DNA of 37,044 nt from Fischerella muscicola PCC 7414 (lineage in GTDB: Bacteria > Cyanobacteriota > Cyanobacteriia > Cyanobacteriales > Nostocaceae), in the NCBI RefSeq assembly GCF_000317205.1, contig NZ_AJLK01000121.1, forward strand, positions 1-37,044. Direction: 5' to 3'. Position 1 is the first letter of the stretch, and every line of letters begins with the position of its first letter. The notes beneath the pieces were generated by a model, which did no database searches, had not been told where the DNA came from, and saw only the letters and a list, made by a program, of their open reading frames with translations. The position numbers and the translations under genes are program-made. Positions 16,531 to 24,809 of this stretch are shown here, one piece after another.

Positions 16531-16873
16531 CATATCGAAATTTTGTTTTTTTACCCACAAATGTTTCAAGCTCGTCAACTTGTGCTAATTCAGGAATGGA
16601 TGGATGTTCAGGCGCATCTGGTAGCTTTCGAGCGGTTTGTCTCACCCAATTGATTACAGTATTATGATTAACTGCTGTCAGCCGCTCAATGGCGCGAAAA
16701 CCAATGCCATTTACATACATGGTGAGACATTGTTTTTTTATTTCGTCGTTGTATCCGCGTTTTGAATATGATTCTATAAATTGGCGATCGCAAGCAGTAC
16801 AGATGTAATTCTGTTTACCACGGCGATGCCCGTTCTTACGGATCAGGTTGGATGTACAATATGGGCAGTTCAT
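16520..16873 (-). CDS. insA: InsA-like N-terminal part of IS1-family transposase
   Basis: A 117-residue frame. Two CxxC pairs form a zinc finger (MNCPYCTSNLIRKNGHRRGK and YICTACDRQF), followed by a helix-turn-helix (GYNDEIKKQCLTMYVNGIGF and RAIERLTAVNHNTVINWVR). Both are typical of IS1-family InsA, which binds the element ends. Near its 3' end the message has GGT followed by seven A and a C, at a point where slipping back one base continues into the InsB-like frame. IS1 uses a programmed -1 frameshift at an A-run before C, so this join may be natural rather than damage. The zinc finger and DNA-binding part look intact although the element as a whole is broken. Confidence 0.82.
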   Translation of the reverse strand: MNCPYCTSNLIRKNGHRRGKQNYICTACDRQFIESYSKRGYNDEIKKQCLTMYVNGIGFRAIERLTAVNHNTVINWVRQTARKLPDAPEHPSIPELAQVDELETFVGKKTKFRYGRL

Positions 16874-16892
16874 CCCTTAATTATGCAACGCC
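16869..16892. repeat. IS1-like terminal inverted repeat, InsA side
   Basis: On the minus strand it reads GGCGTTGCATAATTAAGGGA and then TGAA, and so includes the InsA start codon. Mismatches to the other end are at repeat positions 12, 15 and 16. Confidence 0.85.
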
Positions 16893-16943
16893 ATACAACT
16901 TGTTTGCTGAATCCCTATGTTAGCGATCGCCGCCTAATTCTCG

Positions 16944-18223
16944 ATGGGAAACTCAGATAATGGACATAGGCGTGAAAATGGCGTAGTAGGCGGAAATAAA
17001 CATCACTATGTTAATAAATGTAAAATCGCTGAAACCCTTACAAATGACAAAGGACAAATGACAAATGACGACCCTAACCAGTCGGCATTAAGACGATTGG
17101 GAACAGAAGCAAAAGTTGCTGTTCCCTCCCTGATGAATGCGTTAAAAGATAAAAATCCTAGAGTCCGTAAAAATGCAGCCCTTGCTTTGGGTGCAATGGG
17201 AAGTGAAGCGACATCTGCGGTTGGGGATGTGATTCCTCTGTTGCAAGATAATGAATATTACGTCAGATATGGAGCAGTCAAAGGGTTAGCTGGTATCATC
17301 GGTGGCTACCAGGATATAGCCGATAATTTACCCAGCGCCAAATTAACCAAAGTTATCTCTGACTTTGAAAAAGTTCTGAAAATTCTCGAAGATAACCAAG
17401 ATAAATTTACTGAGTTAGATACTGCTAAGATTCGTCGTCCTTTAGAAGCACTAAAAGCAGAAAAAGAAACTCGCTTATTTGACAGGGCTGTGGAATGGTT
17501 ACTCAAGCATAAACTGCTGTTGGGAATTGCAGCTTATATCACTTTGCTGCCTTCTCTATGGCTGATTTTACTGCGGGTAGCGCCTTTGTGGCTGTTGAAA
17601 CTCAATAATGCTCTCAAACCTTACACAGATTTTTCTCTACCTTTTATCAGCATTAATGTACCTTTGCGGTATGTGCTATTTGTCGGGTGGTTTCATTATC
17701 ATCCCAGAGTATTGGATGCCTGGGTAGAGAAGTACATTCATTCAGTGCGAGAGCAATTTCCGAAAAAAGATACAGTTAATTCTCGCGCTACTTATGTCCC
17801 AATTCCTGCGATTTTGGATGGAAATACGGTTCCTCAACTTACTCCGGAGAATCTACGCTCAACTTTTGCTAAAAAGCGTAGTTGCTTGGTAATTTGTGGC
17901 GAAGGGGGTGTTGGCAAAACTAGTTTAGCTTGTCAGATTGCGAGGTGGGCGATCGCAGAAACTAAAGATCAACGTCTATGTGAACATTTGTGGTAGAGAT
18001 ATACAGTAACAATGATCAGAAATGGCGATCGCAATTCTTCCGCAAAACTGATGATTTAGTTAAAACAGGCAAACAAGACGCCATTAAAGGTTTTCTGTTG
18101 GCAGTGCGTGAATGTTACTTAACTCAGATTGAGAATGCCAAAGACTCTGATTTTGTACCGCAGAGGTTAAACAAACTCACAGGTGTTACTACTACCGTAA
18201 ATCCACTACCATCTTCAGTATAA
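16944..18223 (+). pseudogene. HEAT-TM-NACHT protein with large internal deletion
   Basis: Two adjacent frames are the two ends of one gene. The first (to TAG 17996) has poorly protein-like residues 1-45, overlapping a TGACAAATGACAAATGAC spacer repeat, then HEAT repeats (VPSLMNALKDKNPRVRKNAA; VIPLLQDNEYYVRYGAVKGL). A membrane segment follows (LLLGIAAYITLLPSLWLILL), and at the end the NACHT P-loop CGEGGVGKTSLACQIARWA. The second (17990-18223), in another phase, reads VEIYSNNDQKWRSQFFRKTD and AIKGFLLAVRECYLTQIE, the wording of the extreme C-terminus of the same family. Walker B and the rest of the ATPase core (several hundred residues) are absent. The N-terminus was probably also lost at the spacer repeat. 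Confidence 0.75.
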
Positions 18224-18297
18224 TTATCCCCTCACACTCCCCCACTCCCAGACGCTTCAAACAGCGCGTCTCTACATTACTCCCCACACTCCCATTC
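18224..18297. terminator. Convergent spacer with hairpin
   Basis: AGACGC (18250-18255) faces GCGTCT (18266-18271) around a 10-base loop, between the NACHT remnant and the convergent membrane-protein gene. There is no long T tract, so rho-independent termination is uncertain. Confidence 0.4.
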
Positions 18298-20070
18298 TTA
18301 GCGTCCTGGCACATGTCCATGAATTTGACTACCTTGGGCATCAAAAACAACCACAGCCAAGTTAGCATTATCACTAATGACATCTAGGGCTTGTTGTAGG
18401 CTTTCTAAATGGCTAGTAATACTAGCTACAGTACTCTGATTGCCCTGATTCAAATTGCTGTTAAGTGCTTGTTCATACTCAGGAGTCATCCGAACGATGA
18501 TTTCTCGCTCAGTAATGGTAAAATCACAAACCCGAATCGCGCCAGAACAAGTGTTTTCTAGGTCAGTGCGGGTTTGTTGTAAAGAGTTAGCAACTTGGAG
18601 TTTTGCTTCTGCTTGTTTGAGGGATGTCGAATAAGGTTGGATCAAAGTTTGAGCCTGAGTGTAATACAAACTATCTTGTTTGACTTGCTTGGCGGCGCTT
18701 ACAGCTTGGTTCCAGTAGGTTACTGCTGCTTGCCATTGGTTTTGTTTTTCGTAACGTTTGGCTAGTTCGGCGTTTTCAATGGCTTGTTTATAGGTTTTGG
18801 CTGCTAGTAGTTGTTGGGTGGCGCGATCGCGTGCAGCTACCAGTTTGGGTTTATACTCTATCAGTAGCTGTTGTGCTTGTGAGTATACAGAGCTAGTTTT
18901 GGGAATGATACTCAAGGCATTAATTGCCACTTGCCAGGTGGATTGGACTTTTTGTAATTCTGATAAGGTTTTAGCTGTAGTTTCTTGTTTAGTGGCGGCA
19001 TTAGCCATGTTTTTAGCTGCTGTTATTTTTTTTAACCATTTATCTTCTAGTTGTAATTGCTGATTTACAGTCCGCAATTTGGCACGATATATTCCTAATC
19101 TTGGCTGTACCAATCCATAAAGTTCATTATTAGCACTAATGGTTTCTAATGGTGCGATCGCTTGTCGCCACAATTGTTGCCTAGCTTTTAGTTCTTCTAG
19201 GCTATTTGCTGGAGTTTGACTTTTTTGTGTCGCCAATGAAGCTACACCGAAGGCTTTGACGACTTTGTTAATAGCTTCTGAACGCTTAGATAAATTAGTC
19301 GCCAGTGTCTCAGCTTCTTGGTAACGCGGAGAATAACCAGGAATAGTTCTTAGTGCTACGGTTGCTTCTACAAGTTGCTGTTGTACTTTGGTTAATTCTG
19401 ATTCAGACTTGGCAGTCTGTATGAGTCGTTGCCACGATTTTTGTAAATTCTCAGCTGTTTGGATTTCTTTACATTCAAACATCACACAAGGACGAGTCAA
19501 CAAGTAAGCAGCTGCACCCAAAACTGCAATTGCTGTCACAACTACACCCAAGACAATCGGTTTGATAGGACGTCTTGACTTTACTGTTGTGTAAAAAGAC
19601 AAATCCGGTGCATCTGCCATTGGATCAAATAGCTGATCTTCTGGTTCGTTTGGGGTATTTGTAGAGGACTGGTCATCGATAAACGAATCGGAAGCGCTAA
19701 AGGGGGAAGAATTATCTATCTTTTCCTCTTCCCCTACTCCTTCTACTGCTTGGTCTACCTTAGCTTCCAAGGCTTGCAAAATCAGAGAATGTTTAGCATA
19801 AGGCAATTTGACTCCTACGATTCTCAGAAAGATTTCCACTTGCTGTTCGTGGTGGTTAAGTAGCGATCGCAGTGCTTCCTCAAGCACTGCAAAAATGTTG
19901 TCAGTATCAGCGCTTACACCTTGTGGATGTTGAGTTAGAATCATCAACTGCTCATTTTTGACAGCACACTTTACCTGGAAAAATTCACCAGATGGAATTT
20001 CGGCCCGTAGCTGTTCTTGTAAAATTTGCGCTATAAACTGTAAATCTTCTTCTATGACTGCTACTTGCAT
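18298..20070 (-). CDS. Single-pass membrane protein with repeated helical periplasmic units
   Basis: A 590-residue protein. The frame opens earlier (20154), but AAGGGATGG before the ATG at 20070 supports this start. Residues 1-100 form a compact alpha/beta domain (VIEEDLQFIAQILQEQLRAE; QVEIFLRIVGVKLPYAKHSL), followed by an acidic linker. One membrane span lies at about 171-192 (PIVLGVVVTAIAVLGAAAYL), with Cys residues just after it (PCVMFEC). Outside are about 370 helical residues with at least three copies of a unit built like W-x2-AI-x2-L-x-IP-x4-Y-x2-AQ-x5-Y-x3-L, plus a C-terminal region (CSGAIRVCDFTITEREIIVR). I recognise the style as cyanobacterial but no named family. Topology inferred: N-terminus in the cytoplasm. 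Confidence 0.75.
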   Translation of the reverse strand: MQVAVIEEDLQFIAQILQEQLRAEIPSGEFFQVKCAVKNEQLMILTQHPQGVSADTDNIFAVLEEALRSLLNHHEQQVEIFLRIVGVKLPYAKHSLILQALEAKVDQAVEGVGEEEKIDNSSPFSASDSFIDDQSSTNTPNEPEDQLFDPMADAPDLSFYTTVKSRRPIKPIVLGVVVTAIAVLGAAAYLLTRPCVMFECKEIQTAENLQKSWQRLIQTAKSESELTKVQQQLVEATVALRTIPGYSPRYQEAETLATNLSKRSEAINKVVKAFGVASLATQKSQTPANSLEELKARQQLWRQAIAPLETISANNELYGLVQPRLGIYRAKLRTVNQQLQLEDKWLKKITAAKNMANAATKQETTAKTLSELQKVQSTWQVAINALSIIPKTSSVYSQAQQLLIEYKPKLVAARDRATQQLLAAKTYKQAIENAELAKRYEKQNQWQAAVTYWNQAVSAAKQVKQDSLYYTQAQTLIQPYSTSLKQAEAKLQVANSLQQTRTDLENTCSGAIRVCDFTITEREIIVRMTPEYEQALNSNLNQGNQSTVASITSHLESLQQALDVISDNANLAVVVFDAQGSQIHGHVPGR

Positions 20071-21012
20071 AGAGCCATCCCTTTGATTTATATAGTCTGA
20101 ATTATTTTCAAGTCTGTTAAAAGAACTTATTTTATTATTGGAACGTAGATACACAGTTTCATGACCCCCAGCCTTGCAATGTGAGAGACCATTTTTTTAG
20201 CACAATTTTTCAGCTTTAACCAAAAGTTAAGATTGAGGTGAAAATATAGACTAGGGGTTTACTCTTTCCTTTTAAGACTATAAAAAATCAACACTAGTAT
20301 TAATTGAGAGTTAAAATTGGGAACAATAAGAGTTTTGATTTTTTCATATACCAATCATATATGATTCGTGAAAATTGAAAGAGCCAGACCCCAGATTTAT
20401 TCAAGAAGTCGGGGGTCTTGTTGTTCACGAATGATTTAGGTATGCTCTAGAGAAACTATTTAAAAATTTAGAGGATTATTATTTGTATTAATGTTTCCAA
20501 TAAATATTTTTAAATACACTTTATTTAAGTAATGATTAAGATTAAGAATAATCATGAGCAATAATTCCGAGTAGTGTAAAAACCTCCTAGTTTATGTGTA
20601 TAATCAATCCGTCTTGAAAAGCTTTGAAGCTTAAGCTCTCTCTAAAGTCTATTACTATTAATGTTTTCTCTGATACAGATTCACAAGTTAAAACTTATGA
20701 TTACTAAAATTCAAATTTTCTCTAATATAAGAAAATATCCTTGGTACTGTTGTATCAATATTTGTTGACAAAATGCTGGTTCGCTTAAATCTAAGAAAAA
20801 TTACTGATATAGTTAATTACTTGTTATCAAATTGGTAATAGCTAGTAACAAAAGCTATAAAATTACCTGAGTTACTGAGTTGGATAAAATTAATGAGAGA
20901 AAAATAATTATTAGTAGACTATTAAACTTTGATTGTGCAAACTAGGTGTAGCTTTATATGTTCTACAAAAGAGCTGCAATCAACCAAAAATGGCTAGAGA
21001 CAAGGTGTGTCA
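20071..21012. other. A/T-rich spacer, divergent promoters, one palindromic element
   Basis: About 940 bases with no supported gene, upstream of both the membrane-protein gene and the SucC-like gene. One structured element is listed separately. A TATAAT word occurs near 20600, but its -35 partner is not convincing. No tRNA, riboswitch or small conserved peptide was recognised. Confidence 0.5.
20348..20443. repeat. Palindromic element with nested stems (MITE-like)
   Basis: The outer ends read ATACC and GGTAT. Inside is ATTCGTGAA facing TTCACGAAT, and at the core GACCCC (20387-20392) faces GGGGTC (20412-20417). The whole folds into one hairpin of about 96 bases. A relative with ATACCAA ends lies at 23516-23602. 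The form suggests a small non-autonomous mobile element; a structured RNA is the alternative. Confidence 0.6.
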
Positions 21013-22245
21013 ATGGAATTGCTAGAGTATCAAGTCAAAGAGTGGTTTCGGACAATAGGTATTCCTGTATTGCCTTCCCAAAAAATTGATCATCCCACGG
21101 ATTTAAAAAGATTAAAAATTCGCTACCCAATTGTACTGAAATCTCAGGTACATGCAGGAGAACGGGCAAAAGCTGGTGGAGTTAGATTTGCTGAAACAAC
21201 TATAGATGCTATTGCTGCTGCACAAAATATATTTAATTTACCAATTTTGGGTGAATTACCAGAAGTATTGTTGGCAGAAGCTAAGTATAATGCCGAACAG
21301 GAATTTTTTTTAGCGGTAGTTTTAGATACTGCTGTTTGCCGACCGATACTTTTGGGTTGTAAAGAAGCAGATATTGATTGGGAATCTGCTGGCAAAAAAA
21401 TGCAACATGTAGTAGTGGAACAGGAATTTTCTCCGTTTTATGCGCGACGCCTAGCTTTAAAAATGGGATTACAAGGTGCGTTAATGCAGACGGTAAGCAA
21501 AATAGTTGAGAAAATGTACCAGCTATTTATAGAAAAAGATTTAGATTTGGTAGAAATTAATCCTCTCGGGGTGGATGCTTCTGGTCAAGTGATGGCTCTC
21601 AATGGTAGTGTTAGCGTCAACGAAAGAGCGATCGCTCGTCATCCAGACATTGCTGAGATGACGAGAAAAATGGCTAATCGTCATAGCAGTGCAGAGTTTA
21701 ACAAGAGATTGAGCGAATGGGACGCGGTAGAACTACATGGTAAAATCGGCATTTTAGGTAATGGAACGGGTTCGGTATTGGCTACTTTGGATTTAGTAGT
21801 CAATGCGGGTGGTAAACCAGGTATTTGTTTGAATTTGCGCCACGCTTTCCCCACTGATACTTTACCAAGTACTTTTCGCGATCGCTTAGATAGAGCCCTA
21901 GATATTTTAGCTGTTGATAAAAGTATTCAAGTTATACTGATCAACTTTTTAGGTAGTGTTCCTCAAGGTGGAGAAATAGCCGAAGTAATTGCTAATTTTG
22001 TGCAGCATAATAAAAATGAAGCCAAAACCCAAACTTTACGTTCTAATGGAAACAAAAGTCGTCGCGAAAGCTACTTACCACCCTTAGTAGTTCGTCTTGC
22101 TGGTTCTGAATTTGATGCAGCCAGAAAATATTTAACAACATTAAAAGTTCCTAGCGATGCATCTATAGTGGTAGTAGAAAATTTAGATGAAGCAGTAACA
22201 CAAGCAGTTAATCTTGCCAAAGCTACTGCTCATAGAAGATTTTGA
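21013..22245 (+). CDS. Succinyl-CoA synthetase beta-subunit-like protein, active site altered
   Basis: A 410-residue protein with SucC fold order: ATP-grasp start MELLEYQVKEWFRTIGIPVL, KSQVHAGERAKAGGVRF, AEAKYNAEQEFFLAVVLD, DLDLVEINPL (181-185) and a C-terminal CoA-ligase domain (GKIGILGNGTGSVLATLD). The ATG at 21013 follows AAGG at good distance. Glu and Asn of EINPL are kept. However, the metal-binding Asp of SucC (LDGK, Asp213 in E. coli) is Asn197 here (LNGS), the phosphate loop FLDVGGGA is CLNLRHAF, NIFGG is NFLGS, and GGRGKAGG is GERAKAGG. There is also a Lys/Arg/Asn-rich insert before PLVVRLAG. It is followed by a SucD-like gene. It may bind ligands or regulate rather than catalyse. 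Confidence 0.85.
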   Translation: MELLEYQVKEWFRTIGIPVLPSQKIDHPTDLKRLKIRYPIVLKSQVHAGERAKAGGVRFAETTIDAIAAAQNIFNLPILGELPEVLLAEAKYNAEQEFFLAVVLDTAVCRPILLGCKEADIDWESAGKKMQHVVVEQEFSPFYARRLALKMGLQGALMQTVSKIVEKMYQLFIEKDLDLVEINPLGVDASGQVMALNGSVSVNERAIARHPDIAEMTRKMANRHSSAEFNKRLSEWDAVELHGKIGILGNGTGSVLATLDLVVNAGGKPGICLNLRHAFPTDTLPSTFRDRLDRALDILAVDKSIQVILINFLGSVPQGGEIAEVIANFVQHNKNEAKTQTLRSNGNKSRRESYLPPLVVRLAGSEFDAARKYLTTLKVPSDASIVVVENLDEAVTQAVNLAKATAHRRF

Positions 22246-22273
22246 TCATCTTTACACCAAATTTAGGTAGCAT

Positions 22274-22393
22274 GTGAGGCAAAATAGATTCAGTCTGATC
22301 AGCAACAAACGCTCTGGCACGGAGAAACAAAAACACCAAGAGATCTTAATCGTAGATGATCAGCCGGACTTAATATCACACCCCCTAATATAG
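22274..22393 (+). pseudogene. N-terminal remnant of a response-regulator receiver
   Basis: A 39-codon frame from GTG. It ends with KHQEILIVDDQPDLI, the first strand and acidic pair of a receiver domain, preceded by a basic leader (RQNRFSLISNKRSGTEKQ). It then stops within a few codons in unrelated spacer DNA. The phospho-accepting Asp and the rest of the domain are missing. It lies between the SucC-like and SucD-like genes and may once have belonged to the FIST/kinase locus. Confidence 0.55.
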
Positions 22394-22514
22394 ATTTATG
22401 GGGTTTGCTTCAGCCTCCTGCCTTGAAAGAGGGTGTAGGGGTATGGCGGTGAAACTTGTTTCATTGGGAGTGCCTTCAGCCTTCAGCCTCCTGCCTTTTA
22501 TAAACGTGCTTTTT

Positions 22515-23396
22515 ATGAACTTAACCCCAGACAGCAAAGTTATAATCCAAGGCTTCAGTGAATTTATTTCGGCTACTCATGTTGCCCAAATGATAGCTTA
22601 TGGTACGAATTTGGTAGCAGGGGTAAATCCTGGATGTGGTGGTCAAAAAATCTATGGTCTACCAGTATTTGATCTAGTGGAAGAAGTGGTAGATAGATAT
22701 GGATTAATTGATACTACAATTATATGCGTACACCCTTACGAGGTTTTAGATGCGGCATTGGAAGCGATCGCATCTGGCATTCGCCAAATTATGATCATTT
22801 CTCCTGGTGTACCACCATTAGACATGGTAAACCTACTACGTAAAGCCGAAGCAACAGAAACACTGGTAGTAGGACCCAACAGCCCCGGCATTATTGTACC
22901 AGGTCGAATTCTTTTAGGTACTCAACCGAGTGAATTTTATACACCGGGTCATGTGGGAATCCTCAGTCGTAGCACTACCCTTACCTATGAAGTAGCCAGA
23001 GAACTAACCACAGCTGGTCTGGGACAATCAATAAGTGTCAGTATTGGTAGTGATGCGATCGTTGGTTCATCATTTATCCAATGGCTGCAAATTTTTGACG
23101 AAGATGACTCCACAGAGGCGATTGTATTAGTTGGTCAACCCGGTGGTGGTCGAGAAGAAGCAGCAGCGCGGTATATTGCTGAAGCTATTGATAAACCAGT
23201 AGTTGCCTATATTGCAGGTACACAAGCACCACCAGCAAAACACTGGCGTCAGACAGGAACATTAGCAGCAGTGATTGGACGTCATCCAGATTTTGGTACA
23301 GCAAAAAGCAAATTAGCTGCATTCTCAGAAGTCAAAGTCCCAGTAGCGGAACGTCCTTCTATGATTCCAGAATTAGTCAAGAAGGTAATTAAATAG
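22515..23396 (+). CDS. Succinyl-CoA synthetase alpha-subunit-like protein lacking catalytic His
   Basis: A 293-residue SucD-like protein. The frame opens at 22398 through repeat-like DNA; the ATG at 22515 gives the normal N-terminus (TPDSKVIIQGFSE). The fold is complete: GVNPGCGGQKIYGLPVFDLV, IISPGVPPLDM, GPNSPGIIVPGRI, GHVGILSRSTTLTYEVAREL, IGSDAIVGSSFIQWLQIF, AIVLVGQPGG, VVAYIAGTQAPPAK. By alignment to E. coli SucD from memory, the numbering coincides: Cys123 is Ser123, Glu208 is Gln208, and the phosphorylated His246 (GHAGA) is Gln246 (RQTGT). Loss of that His means the phospho-relay of this enzyme class cannot run in the usual way. The gene is intact and 269 bases after its beta-like partner. 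Confidence 0.87.
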   Translation: MNLTPDSKVIIQGFSEFISATHVAQMIAYGTNLVAGVNPGCGGQKIYGLPVFDLVEEVVDRYGLIDTTIICVHPYEVLDAALEAIASGIRQIMIISPGVPPLDMVNLLRKAEATETLVVGPNSPGIIVPGRILLGTQPSEFYTPGHVGILSRSTTLTYEVARELTTAGLGQSISVSIGSDAIVGSSFIQWLQIFDEDDSTEAIVLVGQPGGGREEAAARYIAEAIDKPVVAYIAGTQAPPAKHWRQTGTLAAVIGRHPDFGTAKSKLAAFSEVKVPVAERPSMIPELVKKVIK

Positions 23397-23679
23397 TCAA
23401 TTGTCAATAGTTATTATTTATTAGTAAAAATAAAATTTTTGTAGCGTGTGTTAGGCACAGACTTCAATATGATTTTGTAATAAAAAATACTTGAAAAGCG
23501 CCTAACGCACCATTTATACCAATTTTGGATTTTAGATTGGGAGTCTTTGCTAAAAGGCTATTTCTGGAATTTTAAACAATACTAACTATCGCAATTTGGT
23601 ATTAGATAGCGGTGTGTTAGGCTAAAGCCGTAACACACCCTACTTTTAATAATATAAGGTGGTTGTTATTATTTACAGA
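23397..23679. repeat. Convergent spacer with hairpin and nested inverted-repeat element
   Basis: GGTGTGTTAGGC faces GCCGTAACACACC at 23611-23639, a near-perfect stem with a TAAA loop. It belongs to a spacer repeat family, with a related GTGTGTTAGGCAC word at 23446. An ATACCAA-ended element (23516-23602) sits between them. Together they separate the convergent sucD-like and kinase genes and could terminate transcription in both directions. Confidence 0.65.
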
Positions 23680-24801
23680 TTACCAGTGATCAGTTACTTT
23701 TTTTGATTCACTATCTACCGATTTAGTATTATTTTGTGTAACAGGAATTTGAATTACAAATTCAGATCCTTCTCCAGGTGTAGAGTAGCACTCTAATTTA
23801 CCCCTGTGTTTATTAACGACTATTTGATAGCTAATTGATAATCCTAGACCTATTCCTCGTCCTACTTCTTTAGTTGTAAAAAATGGGTCAAAAAGTTTTG
23901 CTCGTACATCATCATTTATTCCTGATCCATTGTCAGCAATACGAATTACTGCCCAGTAATTATCGATGAATTCAGTACAAATATTAATGCATGGAAGATA
24001 AACAAAATCTTCTGTTTCTGTCTGTATAGCCTTGATTTTTTCTTCTTCCAAAGCATCAATTGCATTGCTCAGGATATTCATAAATACTTGATTTAATTTT
24101 CCGGGGTAACATTCAACTAACGGCAATTGTCCATAGTCTCGAATCAGTTTAATACCATGAGGAAATTTTGTAGTTGATTTCAAACGATTATTCAGAATTA
24201 CCAAAGTATTATCAATACCTTCATGAATATTGACTATTTTCAGCTCAGCTTCATCTAGGCGAGAAAAGTTGCGTAATGATTTGACAATCTCAGCAATACG
24301 TTCGGCTCCAATATTCATAGACTGGAATAAATCTTGGGCATCTTGCTGGAGAAATTCCAGATCAATTGTTTCAATTGCTTGTTGAATTACAGGCGGTGGT
24401 TCTGGGTAATACTGTTGATAAAACTGCACGAGTTGGAGTAAATCTCGCAAATATGCATGAGCATGAATTAAGTTGCCGTAGATAAAGCTAACAGGATTGT
24501 TGATTTCATGAGCAATACCAGCAACCATAACTCCGAGAGCAGACATTTTCTCAGATTCAATCAGTTTCAATTGCAGTGCTTTGAGATTGTCTAGTGCTGT
24601 CTCTAGTTCTTGTCCCCTTCTTTCTAAAGCAAATTGTGACTCCTCTAATTCTCGAATCACATTTTTGAGAATTGCTTCTCTCTGTTCACTCGCATCTTCA
24701 AGTTGTCGTCGATCTGCCTCAGAACGTTCCAGTTTCTTTTGGAGAGTACGCACACGTTTTTCTAAGTCTTTAATTCTGCTCTCATAGTTGGTGGATTCCA
24801 T
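23680..24801 (-). CDS. Histidine kinase without own sensor domain
   Basis: A 373-residue soluble sensor kinase. Residues 1-85 are a continuous coiled coil (heptad-rich [20 protein letters not shown]...). The dimerisation/phospho-acceptor motif is [20 protein letters not shown] with the His at 98. The HATPase_c domain follows: [16 protein letters not shown] (N box), [11 protein letters not shown] (G1), [20 protein letters not shown] (F/G2). No membrane span, PAS or GAF domain is present, so it needs another protein to sense. The FIST gene ends 8 bases before its start, indicating one operon, and that FIST protein is the obvious sensor. No intact response regulator lies nearby. Confidence 0.92.
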   Translation of the reverse strand: MESTNYESRIKDLEKRVRTLQKKLERSEADRRQLEDASEQREAILKNVIRELEESQFALERRGQELETALDNLKALQLKLIESEKMSALGVMVAGIAHEINNPVSFIYGNLIHAHAYLRDLLQLVQFYQQYYPEPPPVIQQAIETIDLEFLQQDAQDLFQSMNIGAERIAEIVKSLRNFSRLDEAELKIVNIHEGIDNTLVILNNRLKSTTKFPHGIKLIRDYGQLPLVECYPGKLNQVFMNILSNAIDALEEEKIKAIQTETEDFVYLPCINICTEFIDNYWAVIRIADNGSGINDDVRAKLFDPFFTTKEVGRGIGLGLSISYQIVVNKHRGKLECYSTPGEGSEFVIQIPVTQNNTKSVDSESKKVTDHW

Positions 24802-24809
24802 ACACCTTG

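Larger units (their letters stand above)
16163..16892 (-). mobile_element. Degenerate IS1-family insertion sequence, 730 bp
   Basis: The ends are 24-base inverted repeats, 16163-16186 and 16869-16892, starting GGCGTTGCATA and matching at 21 of 24 positions. Between them on the minus strand is an InsA-like frame and then an InsB-like frame that ends at TAA 16187-16189, flush with the end repeat. The transposase ATG at 16873 lies inside the other repeat, so the element is very compact. InsB has at least one indel and one internal stop, so the element is probably inactive. The flanking nine bases (TTTAATTCC and ATACAACTT) do not form a target duplication, suggesting that one flank was lost or rearranged. 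Confidence 0.85.

Noticed and set aside
16163-16892. IS1 element joining two halves of one NACHT gene by inversion
   Set aside because: The two NACHT pieces differ in architecture (C-terminal membrane segments versus HEAT repeats with N-terminal membrane span) and the plus-strand gene has its own C-terminus, so they are two separate genes.
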